NCBI GenBank assembly: GCA_021030905.1
Contig: JAGFMI010000010.1
Span: 992,001-1,056,000, forward strand
DNA: 64,000 bases
Direction of reading: 5' to 3'
DNA from: Pyrenula massariospora
Lineage: Eukaryota; Ascomycota; Eurotiomycetes; Pyrenulales; Pyrenulaceae
Both the position numbers and the translations under genes were made by a program. The notes below the pieces were generated by a model, which saw nothing but the letters and a program-made list of their open reading frames with translations, was not told the origin of the DNA and searched no databases. Of the stretch, positions 37,061 to 49,698 are shown one piece after another. Numbering within the stretch: position 1 is the stretch's first letter; each line of letters opens with the position of its first letter.

Positions 37061-39340
37061 TCACGACGCCCTCATCCCACCTGCATACATCCCACCACCG
37101 GGCGCACCCGCCCCCGCCACCGTCGTCTCGGTGCTGGCGTAGAACGGCGTAATCTCCTCCAGCCACCGGTCATTCTCAAACAGCTGGTCGTAGTCGTCCT
37201 GCGTGTACCGCCCCACCATGTACCCTCCCCCCTGCGCCTGCGCATGTACATGCGTGTGCGTATTCCCGCTCGTCATGCTCGACGCCACCGCGTTCCCGGC
37301 CTCGCTGGGCGCCTCACCGCCACCGTACGAGGGCGTCGTGCCCGACGACACCGTCTGCGCTGCTACGGCTGCCTGCGCGGGCGAGGCGTGCTGGATGGAG
37401 TGCGCGCGGCGGTGGGGGTGCGCGTGTTGTTGGATCTGGCCATTGGCGGGGGCGACGCTGGCGAACATCTCCTTGGCAAAATACGCGATCTGGCGCTTGA
37501 CGTCTTTCGCTAGGGCCCAGATCTCGCCGATGGTGTTGAGGGCGTTGACGAGGAGCTGGAGGCGCTCCTTGACCTGGGCGGAGATGCGCGGGTCGGTTTC
37601 CATGACGTAGGCGGGCAGGTAGACGAGGGCGGCTTGGGCGATTTCGCAGATGAAGCAGGGGGAGTGGCGGAGGAGGGGGACGTTGAGAGAGGTCGCGGTG
37701 GTGATGGCGTTGGCGGCTTGGAGGGCTTTGTTGCGGTGCATGTCGTAGGATTGGACGGGGAGGGAGGGGGGCGTGGGTGACTCGTTGCAGCGGTTTGGGT
37801 AGTGGTTTTGGATGAAGGTTAGGTTGCTGCGAGGGCGGTGGAGGGCGATCAAGGCCGTGTGAAGGGAGGTATGGGAGGCGAAGAGGATTTCGTCGATTGT
37901 TGGGTGGGAGGTAGAGGTTGAACTAGTAGGTTGGTTGGTTGATGGGAGCAGGTCGCGTTTGTTTGGGGGAAGTGAGAGAAGGTAGGAGTGAAGGGATGCA
38001 TCAGCGGCGGCAACGGCATCGGGCTGGGGAGTGAAAGGGTCGCTGCCGAGAGAGTGGACGATGCCTGTTAAGCGCATGCCATCGATCTTGTAGGCGAAGC
38101 TAGAGTAGGGATAGGATTCTTCGGAGAAGGCTCGGTCAATAAATTGGTTCAGTGTGCGTGGTGGAGGGACGGGAAGCATATGGTCGTAGACGGCTTCTTC
38201 GCTGGGTAGTGGGATATTAAATGTGTGGAGTAGGGGCATTAGGCGGGATTGGTGGCGCCCACCGGCGAGGGCAGCCATAGTTACGTCGATTATAAAGAGG
38301 CACCAGAATGTGCGGTCCCAGGATTCTGCGAGGTGAGGATTGGCAGGGGAGTTGTGGTTTTGAGCAGTCGGTTGGCTGTTGAAAGTTGTTCGGTGCATTT
38401 TGAGTTTGAGACCTAGGTCAATAGCTGACTCGATTAGAGGAATGGCTTGCTCCATCTCTGTCCGTAGATAAAGGGTCATGCCAAAAATGAGGAGTGATTG
38501 AACTTTGAAGCCATCATTGGGTGTGTGAGGGTCTGATAACATTGAGCTCGTAGCATCTCGTAGTGTCTCCTGAGGGTAGTCTGGGAAATGATGGCATGCT
38601 CTGAATTGCATGGCTGTCTTTAGATGGGTAGGGATGTTGACCATGCCACTTTGGAAGATTGTTCTAGGTAGAACAAAAGGGAATGAAGGATGTGAAATTG
38701 AGTAATAGACATCAATCAACTGATCCGAAACTGCTTTGACAGACATATGGCTTGATCCCAAGATCTGCTGGGACATCGTTCCCTCGTCTGTGGCATGTCG
38801 GTGGTCCGGATAAGAAGATTCGCTGCCTGAAGCTCCATGATGGCCAGAAGACACAAGTGACGATGCTGGTGATGGTCGTGAATTTGATGAAGCGTATGGG
38901 TCCGAAAGAGGTCCGCCAGCAGTAGAGAAGTCCCAGGCATTGTTGAGCTTGGGACTGGCGCCGAGCATCAAATCTATGTGCTCTGCCCTCTGAAGAAAAT
39001 CGTCCAGGGAAGCGAGATTAGCCTGATCCGGGGATAAACCCAGACTGAAATTGAAATCGTCAGCGGGAAGCGGAAGGCTGACAGGAGGAGGAGGCGGCGC
39101 CGGCGCCTTTTCTGGATTTTGAGTTGATGTTCTTCGAAATCCTTTGTAGCCTCTTCGGGACTGAAGATAGGTGCACTCGGCTCCTGTGCTTTGACAACGA
39201 GCACATACCGGCATCTCGGCCGTACATTTGAGATGTTTCCTCCTGCAATTGATACATGCGAGCAGACTCGGAGGTCGGTTGCGGCGTTTAGTCTGAGTTG
39301 TGGTACTAGGAATGGTGGATACGGCCATGCTTTGCGCCAT
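37061..39340 (-). CDS. Zn2Cys6 fungal transcription factor
   Basis: A single-exon 759-aa protein. The binuclear zinc cluster has Cys29, 32, 39, 46, 49 and 56 (C-x2-C-x6-C-x6-C-x2-C-x6-C), with basic KRRNRPP before it. A mid-region (about 195-460) matches the fungal-specific regulatory domain: LIDVYYSISHPSFPFVLPR, SLLIFGMTLYLRTEMEQA and HLAESWDRTFWCLFIIDV. The C-terminus is rich in Gln, His and Gly. It should bind CGG-type DNA sites in the nucleus and control nearby or metabolic genes. Its start codon faces the start of an ABCG transporter 1.76 kb away, with a CGG-N12-CCG palindrome between them, which suggests transporter control. The pathway is not known. Coding-strand skew flips near 37380. 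Confidence 0.92.
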   Translation of the reverse strand: MAQSMAVSTIPSTTTQTKRRNRPPSLLACINCRRKHLKCTAEMPVCARCQSTGAECTYLQSRRGYKGFRRTSTQNPEKAPAPPPPPVSLPLPADDFNFSLGLSPDQANLASLDDFLQRAEHIDLMLGASPKLNNAWDFSTAGGPLSDPYASSNSRPSPASSLVSSGHHGASGSESSYPDHRHATDEGTMSQQILGSSHMSVKAVSDQLIDVYYSISHPSFPFVLPRTIFQSGMVNIPTHLKTAMQFRACHHFPDYPQETLRDATSSMLSDPHTPNDGFKVQSLLIFGMTLYLRTEMEQAIPLIESAIDLGLKLKMHRTTFNSQPTAQNHNSPANPHLAESWDRTFWCLFIIDVTMAALAGGRHQSRLMPLLHTFNIPLPSEEAVYDHMLPVPPPRTLNQFIDRAFSEESYPYSSFAYKIDGMRLTGIVHSLGSDPFTPQPDAVAAADASLHSYLLSLPPNKRDLLPSTNQPTSSTSTSHPTIDEILFASHTSLHTALIALHRPRSNLTFIQNHYPNRCNESPTPPSLPVQSYDMHRNKALQAANAITTATSLNVPLLRHSPCFICEIAQAALVYLPAYVMETDPRISAQVKERLQLLVNALNTIGEIWALAKDVKRQIAYFAKEMFASVAPANGQIQQHAHPHRRAHSIQHASPAQAAVAAQTVSSGTTPSYGGGEAPSEAGNAVASSMTSGNTHTHVHAQAQGGGYMVGRYTQDDYDQLFENDRWLEEITPFYASTETTVAGAGAPGGGMYAGGMRAS

Positions 39341-41104
39341 CTTTCCGAGAGCCCGGTTGTGATGATTGTCGCAATATCAGAGTGTCGATGCACCGGATGA
39401 TGCGGGTTTTAAAGTCGGGGAAATTGGTGTTGAGGTATTTGTTTAATATCTACATCGGCGACGGGAGCGACGGCACTAAAACTTTGAAAAGTTCTATGGC
39501 TATGTCGATGTTATGGGACGTTAGATCGTGAACCCTGGAAAGCTGTGAACGAACAACATTTAGATGGATTCGATGATTCGGGATGTAGAGCTCAATTTGG
39601 CTCGAGGTCTGGATTATGCTAGTGAGCTGGAGCGTGCCTTGGAGTGCGGGCTCCCAGTTGAAAAGCTCTCGGGCTTTCGACAAGGGTAGCGAGAGACCTA
39701 GAGCCCGAGGCGCACTAAGGTAAGATGAGCTTAGAGGAGGGGACGATCCCGTTCTCTTGGGGGCTGGCAGACCCTGCGAACGTGGTGGTGTGGCCTAGCC
39801 CTACCGCTAAATAGACTTGGCTAAGCCTTCCATCTGCACCAAATCAGCCCGCCTCACCAACCGTTACACTCTTCACTACGCCCACACCATCGTGGTCGCG
39901 GCGAAAAATCATCAACCTGCAAGCGGCCCGCAGATCTTCGGCCTCTACAGGAATTTTCCGGTCGACAACAAGTGCAAGCCTCTTTCTATACGGGGAAGTG
40001 AAACGTGCAGACGACGCATTAATGGAAAAGGATGCACAACTCTATCTGAACCGAAAACGCCCATCCCCAGCCCTGGTTCTGCAAGTCGTACAGCTGCAGC
40101 AACGCAGCATCCGTCATCCCACCATTGACCCCATCATAGCTCCACCGCTCCAGAGTCAAAGCTTAGATGAGCAGATCCCAAATGCCATTGTCTACTCTTG
40201 GATATTGGTAGCACGGATCGACCTCAATTTGGGCATATGATCCGAGGCTGTAGGACAGAACTGCAGGTCATACGGGTTGATACGAATGCAACTTCAAATT
40301 TCCCAAGACCCTTTTGACTACTTTCCCACCTTGGCTACTGCCTAGTACGACTCTATCCTCGGTAATTTCGGCAGCGCGCGTGGTCGGAAGTTTCCTCAAG
40401 TCACGCTGCCGAGAATGGCAACGGCTGCGATCGTGTCTAGCCCTAAAGCTTGGCGGCTCTTGCCTCCTGGTTCTCCCTGAAATCTACCGTTTAGGCGCAT
40501 GCCGGCCCGTGCGGGCTCCGTCAGAGCCCGACCCTCATACAATTCCACAGCCGCGGGGAACCAGGTCCCCGAAACACAGTAAGACGACGGGCTTCATACA
40601 ATGTTCAGAACGGCGATTTCCAGCCAGTGAAAGATTTAAGCAAATCATGCAGCTTACAATCAATGGTTTCAAGTCACTAGCCAACAACGTTTCCTTTCAT
40701 TGGTTCTCTGAGAACCGGAGTCGGGTAATGTTGTGTTCAACGTCCCCGGCCCCATGTTGTTGACTCCGCCACACGTATCTTACCATTAATAGCCTCCGTT
40801 TTCTGCTTTCTTCCAATGCTTCTAGCCCGATACCACAACCTTGAGGATCTGACGAACAGGTTGGTGTTGCTCGAGTCGAGTTGCAGCTTGAACCTAGCCA
40901 CCATTCTGTCGAACGGTCGATCTTGTATGAACCATCATAATTTCTACCTCCACAGTTCTCTATCTTAGAAATTCTGTTGCAGCCATGCCTTGCATTATGA
41001 AGTCCTTACTATTGGTATCCAATATTTGACGCGGGCAGCTGGTTTGCCCGCACTGCTATCGAACTTGACTAGTCCTCTCTAGTAGACGAGGCATAGTAGT
41101 CGCG
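39341..41104. promoter_or_regulatory. shared divergent region of Zn2Cys6 regulator and ABCG transporter
   Basis: 1.76 kb between two divergent starts. It holds a CCGCGG (40551-40556) overlapping an inverted repeat at 40554-40571. Open frames inside it (for example 40314-40763) have no domain and are not called. Confidence 0.5.
40551..40571. promoter_or_regulatory. candidate Zn2Cys6 operator, CGG-N12-CCG
   Basis: CGGGGA and TCCCCG face each other with a 6-nt spacer, giving inverted CGG triplets 12 nt apart, the usual layout for dimeric zinc-cluster regulators. A CCGCGG core, like pleiotropic drug-resistance elements, overlaps its left end. It lies about 530 bp before the ABCG start. Binding is inferred. 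Confidence 0.4.
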
Positions 41105-43089
41105 ATGAAAACTCGCTCTAACAGACCGTCTGTGTCGAGGGACGGGCCCCCTGATGACGGCAAAGACTTGGAGATGCACTCTGTATTTCCTGAATCACAT
41201 CTCACAAATGATGCAGTCAATTCTTTCTCGTGGCGTCACGTTACTGTGACTGTTGAAGATCGATCGGCTAAACAGGACAGGCCTATTCTGTATGACGCTA
41301 ATGGTATGGTGGAGGCGGGTGAGGTCCTTGCCATTATGGGGCCATCGGGATGCGGCAAGACTACCTTACTGAACATTCTCGCGCAAAGGACATCAAGTAT
41401 CAAGGGAGACATTGACGGAGACGTCATGGTCAATGGAGAGAGAACAACACATCAGACGATCCGGCAGATTTCAAGCTATGTTGAGCAGGACGATGCATTG
41501 ATTGGCAGCTTGACGGTGAGAGAGACGATGAATTTTGCCGCCAAACTATCTTTGCCCAGGTACCTTGCATCCATACTAGAGCTTATGACCTGTCCATAGA
41601 GCTAATGAGCCGCAGGAACCTTTCTAAGAAAGCACGTATAGATCGCATCAATGGACTTCTGGAAGCGTTTGGTCTCCACGAGCAGGCAAATACTCTTATT
41701 GGAACTCCGATACGTAAAGGTATCAGTGGTGGCCAGAAAAGGCGCTTGAGCGTCGCAAGTCAACTCGTCACGGACCCTAAGGTCCTTTTCCTTGATGAAC
41801 CGACTAGTGGTCTCGACTCTGTCGCTGGCTTCGAAGTCATGAGCTACATCAAGCAGATCGCAAAGCGCCACCGCCTCATAGTAATCGCATCCATCCACCA
41901 ACCATCCACCTCAACTTACACTCTTTTTGATCAACTTCTGCTCCTCTCCGGCGGCCGCACCTGCTACTTTGGCCCAACCTCGCGCGTCATCTGGTATCTC
42001 GAATCCATCGGCCATCCTCTGCCACTCTACACTAATCCCGCCGACTTCCTCCTCGCCCTTGTAAATATCGACTTTGCCCGCGACCGCCAGACCGCAACCA
42101 TATCCCTGGCCTCCATTCAAGACACCTGGTCGCGGTCCTCCCAAGCCACCGACTTGAACTGGCGCATCGGCCGGCCCCTCCCCTCCTCCCCAAACCAAGC
42201 TTCCCTCCTCGCATCCCAAACCTCCGCCCACCCCCTCCTCACTCCGTTCATCCTCCTCCACCGCTCCTTCCTAAAATCCTACCGCGACATCATCGCCTAC
42301 GGCATCCGCCTCGCCATGTACCTCGGCCTCGCGATCATGATGGGGACGGTCTTCCTCCGCCTCCCGACCACCCAGACCGCCATTCAACCCTTCGTCAACG
42401 CCCTCTTCTTCGGCAGCGCCTTCCTCTCCTTCATGGCCGTCGCCTACGTCCCCGCCTTCCTCGAGGATCGCGCCATCTTCGCCAAGGAGCGCGCCAACGG
42501 CCTCTACGGCCCTACCGCCTTCACCGTCGCCAACTTCCTGATCGGCGTGCCGTACTTGTTTGTGATTGCGCTGGTCTTTAGCATTGTGAGCTACTGGCTT
42601 ATCAACTTCCGGCCTGATGGCGTTGCTTTTTGGGTCTATGTGTTGTACCTCTTTCTCGACCTGCTGGCCGCGGAGTCGCTCGTCGTGCTCGTGTCGTCTC
42701 TCCTGCCAATTTTTGTTGTCGCGCTTGCGGTGACGGCGTTTGCGAACGGACTGTGGATGTGCGTGGGCGGGTTCCTTGTGCCGCTTGGTACGCTGAATAG
42801 TTTTTGGAAGTATGTCTTTCACTACATCGACTACCAGGCGTATGTGTTTCAAGGGATGATGGTGAATGAGTTCGAGGGGAGGAATTATAGCTGTGCACTG
42901 GACTTCAAGGGGAGGGGTTATCAGTGCATGTATCCAAGTGATTTGGAGGCGCAGGGGTTGATTCGCGGGGATGCGGTGCTGGACAGGTATGGGTATAAGA
43001 AGGGGAAGATGGGGGAGTGGGTGGGCATTCTGATCGCCATTATTGTTGTGTATCGATTGCTGGGGTGGGCCGCGCTGAAGTGGCGGTAG
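41105..43089 (+). CDS. ABCG (White-type) half-transporter
   Basis: Two exons (41105-41559, 41616-43089) joined by a 56-nt intron give 642 aa. The order is nucleotide-binding domain then membrane domain, the ABCG layout. Walker A is GPSGCGKTT (79-87), the Q-loop lies near SSYVEQDD, the signature is ISGGQKRR (about 188-195), and Walker B is VLFLDEPTSGLD (208-219). An H-loop (IHQPS) follows. About six hydrophobic segments come after residue 390, with a Cys-bearing external loop (YSCALDFKGRGYQCMYPSD) before the last. As a half-size protein it probably dimerises. Substrate may be a lipid, sterol, pigment or drug; unknown. It is divergent from a Zn2Cys6 gene. Third positions are C-rich to about 42560, then G-rich. 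Confidence 0.93.
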
Positions 43090-43812
43090 CGGGAGGACGT
43101 CAGCTGGGGAGATGACGGACGAATTGAGCACTGGGAGGGTATGTTTCTTTTCTACACCATATTTCTCTTTTTTGCACACGTTTTCTTGGGTGGCTCGTCT
43201 CTTTGCATTTTCGGCGGATGGCATATCTTGAGCGTATTTTATCATTGATGTTGGAAACCTATCTCATCCTTCTCCACTTTTGCATATATTTCGAAATTTT
43301 CTTTCTACTGGCGGTACTTTGCGTTATATTTGCATTTGCACAGCGTGCGCTATAGCGATAGACTAGCGCCATAGCAGAAAACTGTCTATGCGAACCAGGC
43401 TTGTGACAAAATTCACGATCCTGTAATGAAGACGGGGTAGGAAGTTTACATCAGTAGTTTCTTCTTCGAACAATCCTCTCCTCAAATAGTGCCGTTTTCT
43501 TTTTGAGAAATTTCCATGTTCAGCCCCTCTTGGAAGTCTTCATCTGCTCTTACCTAACTACATACTCTATGAGCTTTACGACGGTGCGGTCATAGCCCTG
43601 TTTCACGAGTGCAGCGATCGATTCGAGCCTCACTAGCCACAACCCCGAGACGTTAATGGAGGTAAAGAATAAACAGCTAACGTACGCCGCCGTCCACTAG
43701 CATTCCCGACCCGAACTCTCGGTCAACCATTGCTCACGAGTGCACAAAAATGTGACTGCACTGTGCATAACAGCGGACAGTCGAAGCTAGATATCAGAAA
43801 TTACGACGCATC

Positions 43813-43937
43813 CAATCATCAGTCGGCGCGGGCATATTCAATCATCAGTCCGGCGGGCATATCTATCAATCCGGCGGGTGTATAAAATCATCAGTTCCGA
43901 ACGGGCGTACCTAATTGTCAGTCCGGCAAGCGTCATT
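43813..43937. repeat. degenerate tandem repeat, about five 23-28-bp units
   Basis: Units share a core like AATCATCAGTCCGGCGGGC; copies begin near 43813, 43839, 43863, 43885 and 43912 with drift in length and sequence. It is non-coding. Confidence 0.7.
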
Positions 43938-44236
43938 GCTCGCTGCCAGATGCGCTACGACTCCTGCTACCAAGCCTCGGATAGCACTCAAAGCCGGACC
44001 GGCGCGGCACGGGCATAAGATGAGCTACGTGGACGAAGCTTTGGCGTACATGGCATTTCAGCATTGAGCGAGCGGCGTGTGAGTAAATAGCGCATAACGG
44101 CCGGGATGGATCGCATGTCGCCCGAGCAGGATTCTCGGGTATGGAGTAAGAGATGCTGCCTTGTAGGAATAATGCGATGTGGTACAACGTATAACGTCTG
44201 GACGTTGATTTTACCTTGAGCATCCGATACCATGGC

Positions 44237-44310
44237 GCGGAGCTGGATGGTCGAGCGAGCTTGAACTCCGACACCCTGACACGGAGCTGGATTGTTGGAC
44301 AAGCTGACGA
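44237..44310. repeat. imperfect direct repeat
   Basis: Two adjacent units built on CGGAGCTGGAT followed by an AAGCT-like end, near 44239 and 44282. Function unknown. Confidence 0.5.
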
Positions 44311-47300
44311 CGCTCCGGGGACTAGAAATCTGCCTCGGAGAAAAGTTAGCTGTTAGACCAATAACCCGCCGAATTGATTGTTCTAGAACCTGGTTAGATG
44401 ATAGAGCGAATTACATTTGAACAAGAATTCCCAAAACCCAGATGCTCCTGCATCGGAAGGAAGATTAATGGCGCGTTTTCCCATTTCGGTGGCTGGGCTG
44501 GTAGGGCTGACCCGTATAAGTACACGTAGTCACAGGGGTAGATGCATAATCCGAAACATGAGCAATAGGCAAGTAGGTCTTGCGAGATCTGATAAGCCTA
44601 TGGTAGGATTGATTGACGATCTTAAATTTCCATGTCGCTTGATGCAGTCCGCAATTTTTTTGGGGCCGTGCTTGCGTATCCCTGCTAGAGCAGAAGCCAA
44701 CGTGGGGGCTCCCCTTGAGGCAACGAGGGTTTCGGCACGAGACTGAGATACGCAATGTAGGTACGCAATGTAGCCCGAGGTAGCTACTTGAGCGATGAGG
44801 ATGGATGAGAAGTGACGATGTATGTATTGACGGAGTAGGGACATATCGCAAGAAGTCGACGGATCAGAAATGTTAGAACGATGTTTAGTCAGGGATTAGT
44901 AACGCTAATCAGGATCAAGACTATCGATTTAGAGCGAGATGATCTACTCAAACCATGACTTTAGAAGCTCTTGATGTGTGAAATTAAGTTTAGTTGCAGT
45001 TGCGGAAAGGCCAACTGGTGGCGCCAAACGTTCCAACTCGTGTTCTAACCCAAGTCCATGCACTCGGGAATTGTAGGTGCAGCGAAACAATTCTGGGTGG
45101 GATATCGTGACGACATGGATAATTGCTTGAAAGTGGGGTAGTGCGTTAACAAGGGTTTGATAAGGGGCGATCTACAATGCGAGGCCGCCATGGTTGCTGA
45201 TTCGCATTCTTTGATGAGAACGGCAAGACCAAGTTTGACCTCACGTGGGAGCACCAGCGCTATAATGAAGATTGAGGAGATCCGACAGGGGTACGAAGGA
45301 AATGGTCCCCGAGCCGCGTGGTGTTCTTGGGGGCCGCTCTGGCACATCCACATTTTTCGTTGCCCGTTGGTACTAAGTTGAATAAATGTCGCTTTCGGGT
45401 AGTTGCGTCGAAAATTTGGGTCACTTAGCTAGTGGAGCTAGAATCTCTGCAAGAGTCGCCCGAACCAGATGGCTTGAAATGGGGCGGTCTTGTGGGGAGA
45501 GACATAATAGCAGGAGTGGGACGTTCGATAATGAAGATATCTACAGTTGAGCGTCGATGCTGCAGACCTCGTACAAACCTATCTTCCTCGTACACTCGGA
45601 TATTTTAGGCTGAGCGAAACAGCGTAAGATGGATTGTAGTGACAGAGGTACGTGTTTGAAGGGGGGTCACTGCGTTAACAACGAGTCCATCGACAGCGGG
45701 GCCATCGACAGCGAGTGCATTGAGAGCCGAGGTCTTCTTGATCCCGGGAATTTTGAGAAGTCTGGATGGTACTGGTCGTCATATCCTTCCTCGATAGAGG
45801 CATCGAGAGCAATTCCATCGACAGCCTGACTTTCTCTGGTTATTAGGCTTGGATCCGAGGCGAAAGTCGTACTCATCACGTTGCATGAAGTCAACACACC
45901 AGAGAACAACATTAACTTATCTGGTAACCGCCCATGCGTTTGGAATAGTGTCCTTCCTCTTTTTGATGTGTTAAACAATTCGCAACATGAACGGAACGGC
46001 AACGGTAGTTTTTTGTTTGTGAAAGAAAAAGCTAACAAGGGGAGAAAGGTCTTTTGATATGAAATGTCTGAGGTGTCTAGCCTTCTACGAGGTATAACTT
46101 ATGCATTCTTAGATCGCCATTGTGTGCAAAATTAGAATGCCCAAACGTGGACGTTCTGAAGATGTAAGTTCCATGCTTTTGTTCTCATCCGTTTCTCACA
46201 TCGCTTGTTTTGATGGAGAATATTCTCTTACGTATATATTGCTAACATGCTATATTGATGGATTAATTCCAGGCTACCGTTTATCGTTCTGAGCGTTCCT
46301 CCGCCTTCCGTTTCCTTTGACACTTTCAAGAAATATCATACATCGTGACAGAATGTCGAAGATAGATGACACATGCTTACATCCAGTCGTGATAAATGGC
46401 AATTGGTCAGACGAGTAGTGCCCAGGGCTCAATCCACGACGGTAACATGATTTACTTGCCGCCGCGTGATCTAGAGCAGAGATTCCATACCAGGATGGTC
46501 AAGGTCTTGCATCGAACTTACGCGATGCCTTTAATTGTGGAATTGACACTGAGATCTTATGGGTGTGAGAGGTCCCGAATGATTTCCATTAATTACCAAA
46601 GCTCAAAAGCATCGGCAGTACCTTCCCGGTAACACGTTTACAGCCTGCCTCTCTCTCCAACTCTCAAGCATTTATGCCGAATTCGTAGTGTTCGCTCTAC
46701 CTGTTCCGAGCACGCACGATGTTCGCCTCTGTGACCACGCATAAATTCTTCGTTCGACCAGAATTCGGCGCTGGTAGCTTTTATCTCCCTCTGCTTTGAC
46801 ACAACTACCTGCAAGTGCAGCATTTCCAAAGTGGGATCGCGCATGTCTCCAATGGTGTAATCCTCATTTACTTCCGCACTCTAGTCTATGGAGTACTTTT
46901 AAAAGATGCGTACTGTCATGACAGACTTTGAAAAGATCGTCTTGCTATGGTTACATGCCTATTAACCTTTGTTGGATCTTCTGTAACGTTGGTTATTAGT
47001 GCATACATTTCAGAGCTGGCCGAGCAATTCTCCTATGAGAACTGACCGTGTATGTAAAACACTATGGGGCAGTGGAGGCCGCTAAAATTTGATAAGCCAG
47101 TGACCAAAGTACAAAACGGGAAAGTACTTGAATCCATCCAGACGCTTATCCCAATCACGCTGAGTAAGCACCAGTGAGGCATTCCAATCATTCGATAAGG
47201 CCGCCGAAGGGCGTGACCATGATAGTAGTATTTGATCAATTGAAGTGCTAGCCAAGCCACAGGGCGTATCCAAGGGCGCTCTGATGGGGCGCTAAGAGGG

Positions 47301-48159
47301 CCATGAGTGGCGTTTCTGTGTTCGGAGCGCGCACCCAGGAAGGAATAGCCTAAATTTCAGAGGGTCATTACCTGCTCATCCTGTAAATCTTAGTCTAGAA
47401 CAACAATCTCTATCCTGTCAACCTGCAGCGCACTGCTAAAGTACTATAACACCTTACTGCGCGAAAGAATGACGACCCAAGCTGGCTCCGTAAGTCTCAA
47501 CACTAATAGTCAACGCCGCATGAGATGCATGGATAGTATTCCTAATAATTAGACCTAATGAAACAACCTCACAGTAAAGGATTTCTAGGAAATGGGTTGT
47601 CGAGAGGGACCCCCATGTTGTTCGATAGCAATGACCGTGGTCTTAGCGTTCATAAATTTTGACGAGGTACTTGATCATAAGCCTGGAAAGCAAAATTGAT
47701 GACAATGTTTCCTCGTATCATTACCGTTGGAGGTTTTGTATTCCAGTGTAACTTTGTCATTTTTCAAATTCTTTTCTCTGTATGACTAGATTGTAATTGT
47801 AGCGTCCAGAATCCCTGCTTTGAAGTCGCGTCAATTTAGGATGGTACTGGACTTACGAACAGTGACGTATCTTGAGATTCTCCGAATTTCATTCTAAATT
47901 TCCTAGTCGCTTTCTCAGCGCTCGGAGTATGTCAGCAATAGATTATCTTGCTTTGAAACCGACAGCGTTGCGTCACTTTCTTCTGTATTGTCTAGATCCG
48001 TCACTTTTGGCATGCCTACTCGGCCGCACAGCAGGTCCGGTCTGATACTCAACATCTTAGGGCTCCTTGAATGTTCATTCTTGACTAGTAGTATCGTCAT
48101 AATTTGAGAAGCTGGAATTTTTCGCATAATGCTTGTGCGCTCGGACGATTAATCTCTTC

Positions 48160-49175
48160 ATGATGGATCAAGGACCGAACCTGCTTGCTGACGAAGAGCG
48201 CCCCTTCCTTGACGAGAATGGTCCCGGTCCAAAGAGAAGGCGCCTAAACTGGACAACGATCATTATAAGTACTGCTTTGTCCATTTGTACTTTTACAATC
48301 GGCTACTTCTATAACGACCAGTGCCGGGATTTAAACACCACGTGTAACAGATTTACTTCTGAGTTTGGTACCACATTCTGCGTCGAAGAACTTTCCTTTT
48401 GTTTCAAGCTAACATCGAAAGATTCGCCCATAACTGAAGACCTAGCAATCAAGTACACCTCGGTGACTTATAATGGTTCCCTACGCAAGAAAACACCTTA
48501 CCGTCAATCTTATGGATCAGAAGTCGATGAGGCATGGAGACAGCTCGGCACGGATTGTAAGCTTCATGACGTCTTTGACATTTAAAAATGCTAATGAACA
48601 CTGCAGATAGAACCATTCTAGTCCCTGAGGAAGATGCGCAACGATATGGTCTTGCTCCTGGTCAGGTCAAGAGAAGACTGACGGCCGGTGGTGGATTTCC
48701 GGCATACGTCGAAATTTTCCATCACCTGCACTGCCTTGTCAGATACTCCTAAGTCGAGCCACCAGACCAAAGCTAAGAATAAATAGGACACGATTAGAAA
48801 AGCAACTTACTACAACGCCGAGTACTACAAAGCAGAAGGTAAAGGGCCTTTTCATAATAAAGGCGATGAGCTTGAAAACCATGTCAGTATGTTAAACAAT
48901 GCTCTGGATCCTTTGTAGTTGAAATATTGATTCTAAAGTGAGTAGGTCATTGTATAGACATACTTAGACAACATTTGATGTGCACCGCGGATCTCGGCGT
49001 CCTAGGTCAATGGTGGGTTAAAGACGTTGGCCCCGTTGTTGACTTCAATACACGACACAAGTGCAAGAATTTTGAGAACATCCGGCAGTGGGGCGAGCGT
49101 AATCAGTTTTTCCCTACGGATCAAGATTTGGTACATTTCCGCGAAGGAGATACAATTCTACCAGAGTTTCCGTAG
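48160..49175 (+). CDS. UstYa-family (DUF3328) oxidase-like membrane protein 1
   Basis: Four exons (48160-48556, 48607-48737, 48787-48886, 48946-49175) in phase give 285 aa; introns are 50, 49 and 59 nt. A basic PKRRRLNW segment precedes one N-terminal membrane helix (about 31-51). The luminal part carries the family's paired motifs: HHLHC (H171, H174, C175) followed by IRKATYYNAE, and HVSHC (H208, H211, C212) followed by IDILRQHLMC. Both motifs are completed only by splicing, which supports the model. UstYa proteins oxidatively cyclise ribosomal or non-ribosomal peptides in several mycotoxin pathways and probably use a metal held by the His/Cys pairs. It lies near a second UstYa gene and a tiny secreted-peptide gene. 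Tandem ATGs begin it; either may be used. Confidence 0.88.
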
Positions 49176-49698
49176 AGGTGCATATAGCGGGACAGTATTG
49201 CAATAGATTGCACAGTCAAGGATACGGCTGTTAATGTTTTAAGACTTCCAATAGAAAGTGAAAGAAACACGTGATGGTGAGGGGTAATGGGGTTCCGTAT
49301 AAAAAAGGCGCGAATCACATCTTAGAATCGATTTATGACTGACCCAGACATAGTGAAGACTGTTCTACGACCGATTGAAAATGACCGCATCTGAGAATAC
49401 AGAGACACCTTCCATCTTCACGGCGGAAAAGACCAGAATCATGCGAATGTATACGCATCTTCAGGGTGTTTAACGAAAGTATGCCATAACATATCTTCTA
49501 CAATCTTTCAAGTTGAACAGCCTTCTTCCAACAGACCATCCGCCAACGGCTCCTTAGCTTCGGAAAGAACAAGTCCCCTCAGTCTCAACTCGTACCATAT
49601 CATAACCTTGATAACAATAATATCGGCACAGATTTGAGAATTTGCCAACATATAGTAACTCATTGCACGAGAGGTCAGACTTTCATCAACCACAACCA
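49176..49698. other. intergenic 523 bp, convergent
   Basis: Lies between the 3' ends of UstYa-like gene 1 (plus) and the short peptide gene (minus). Nothing else is seen. Confidence 0.5.

Larger units (their letters stand above)
43090..48159. other. 5-kb gene-poor accessory DNA with degenerate repeats
   Basis: No supportable gene. It contains a degenerate 23-28-bp tandem array (43813-43937), a direct repeat near 44237-44310, a short TACGCAATGTAG duplication near 44751-44773, and ATCGACAGCG repeats near 45688-45720. It separates the transporter from the peptide locus. Confidence 0.5.

Noticed and set aside
42271-43245. 324-codon minus-strand open frame
   Set aside because: Antisense to the membrane domain of the ABCG gene, and explained by codon skew.
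45667-46038. 123-codon frame with SM-x-SL repeats
   Set aside because: The repeat comes from an ATCGACAGCG DNA repeat; no signal peptide or cleavage sites of a precursor.
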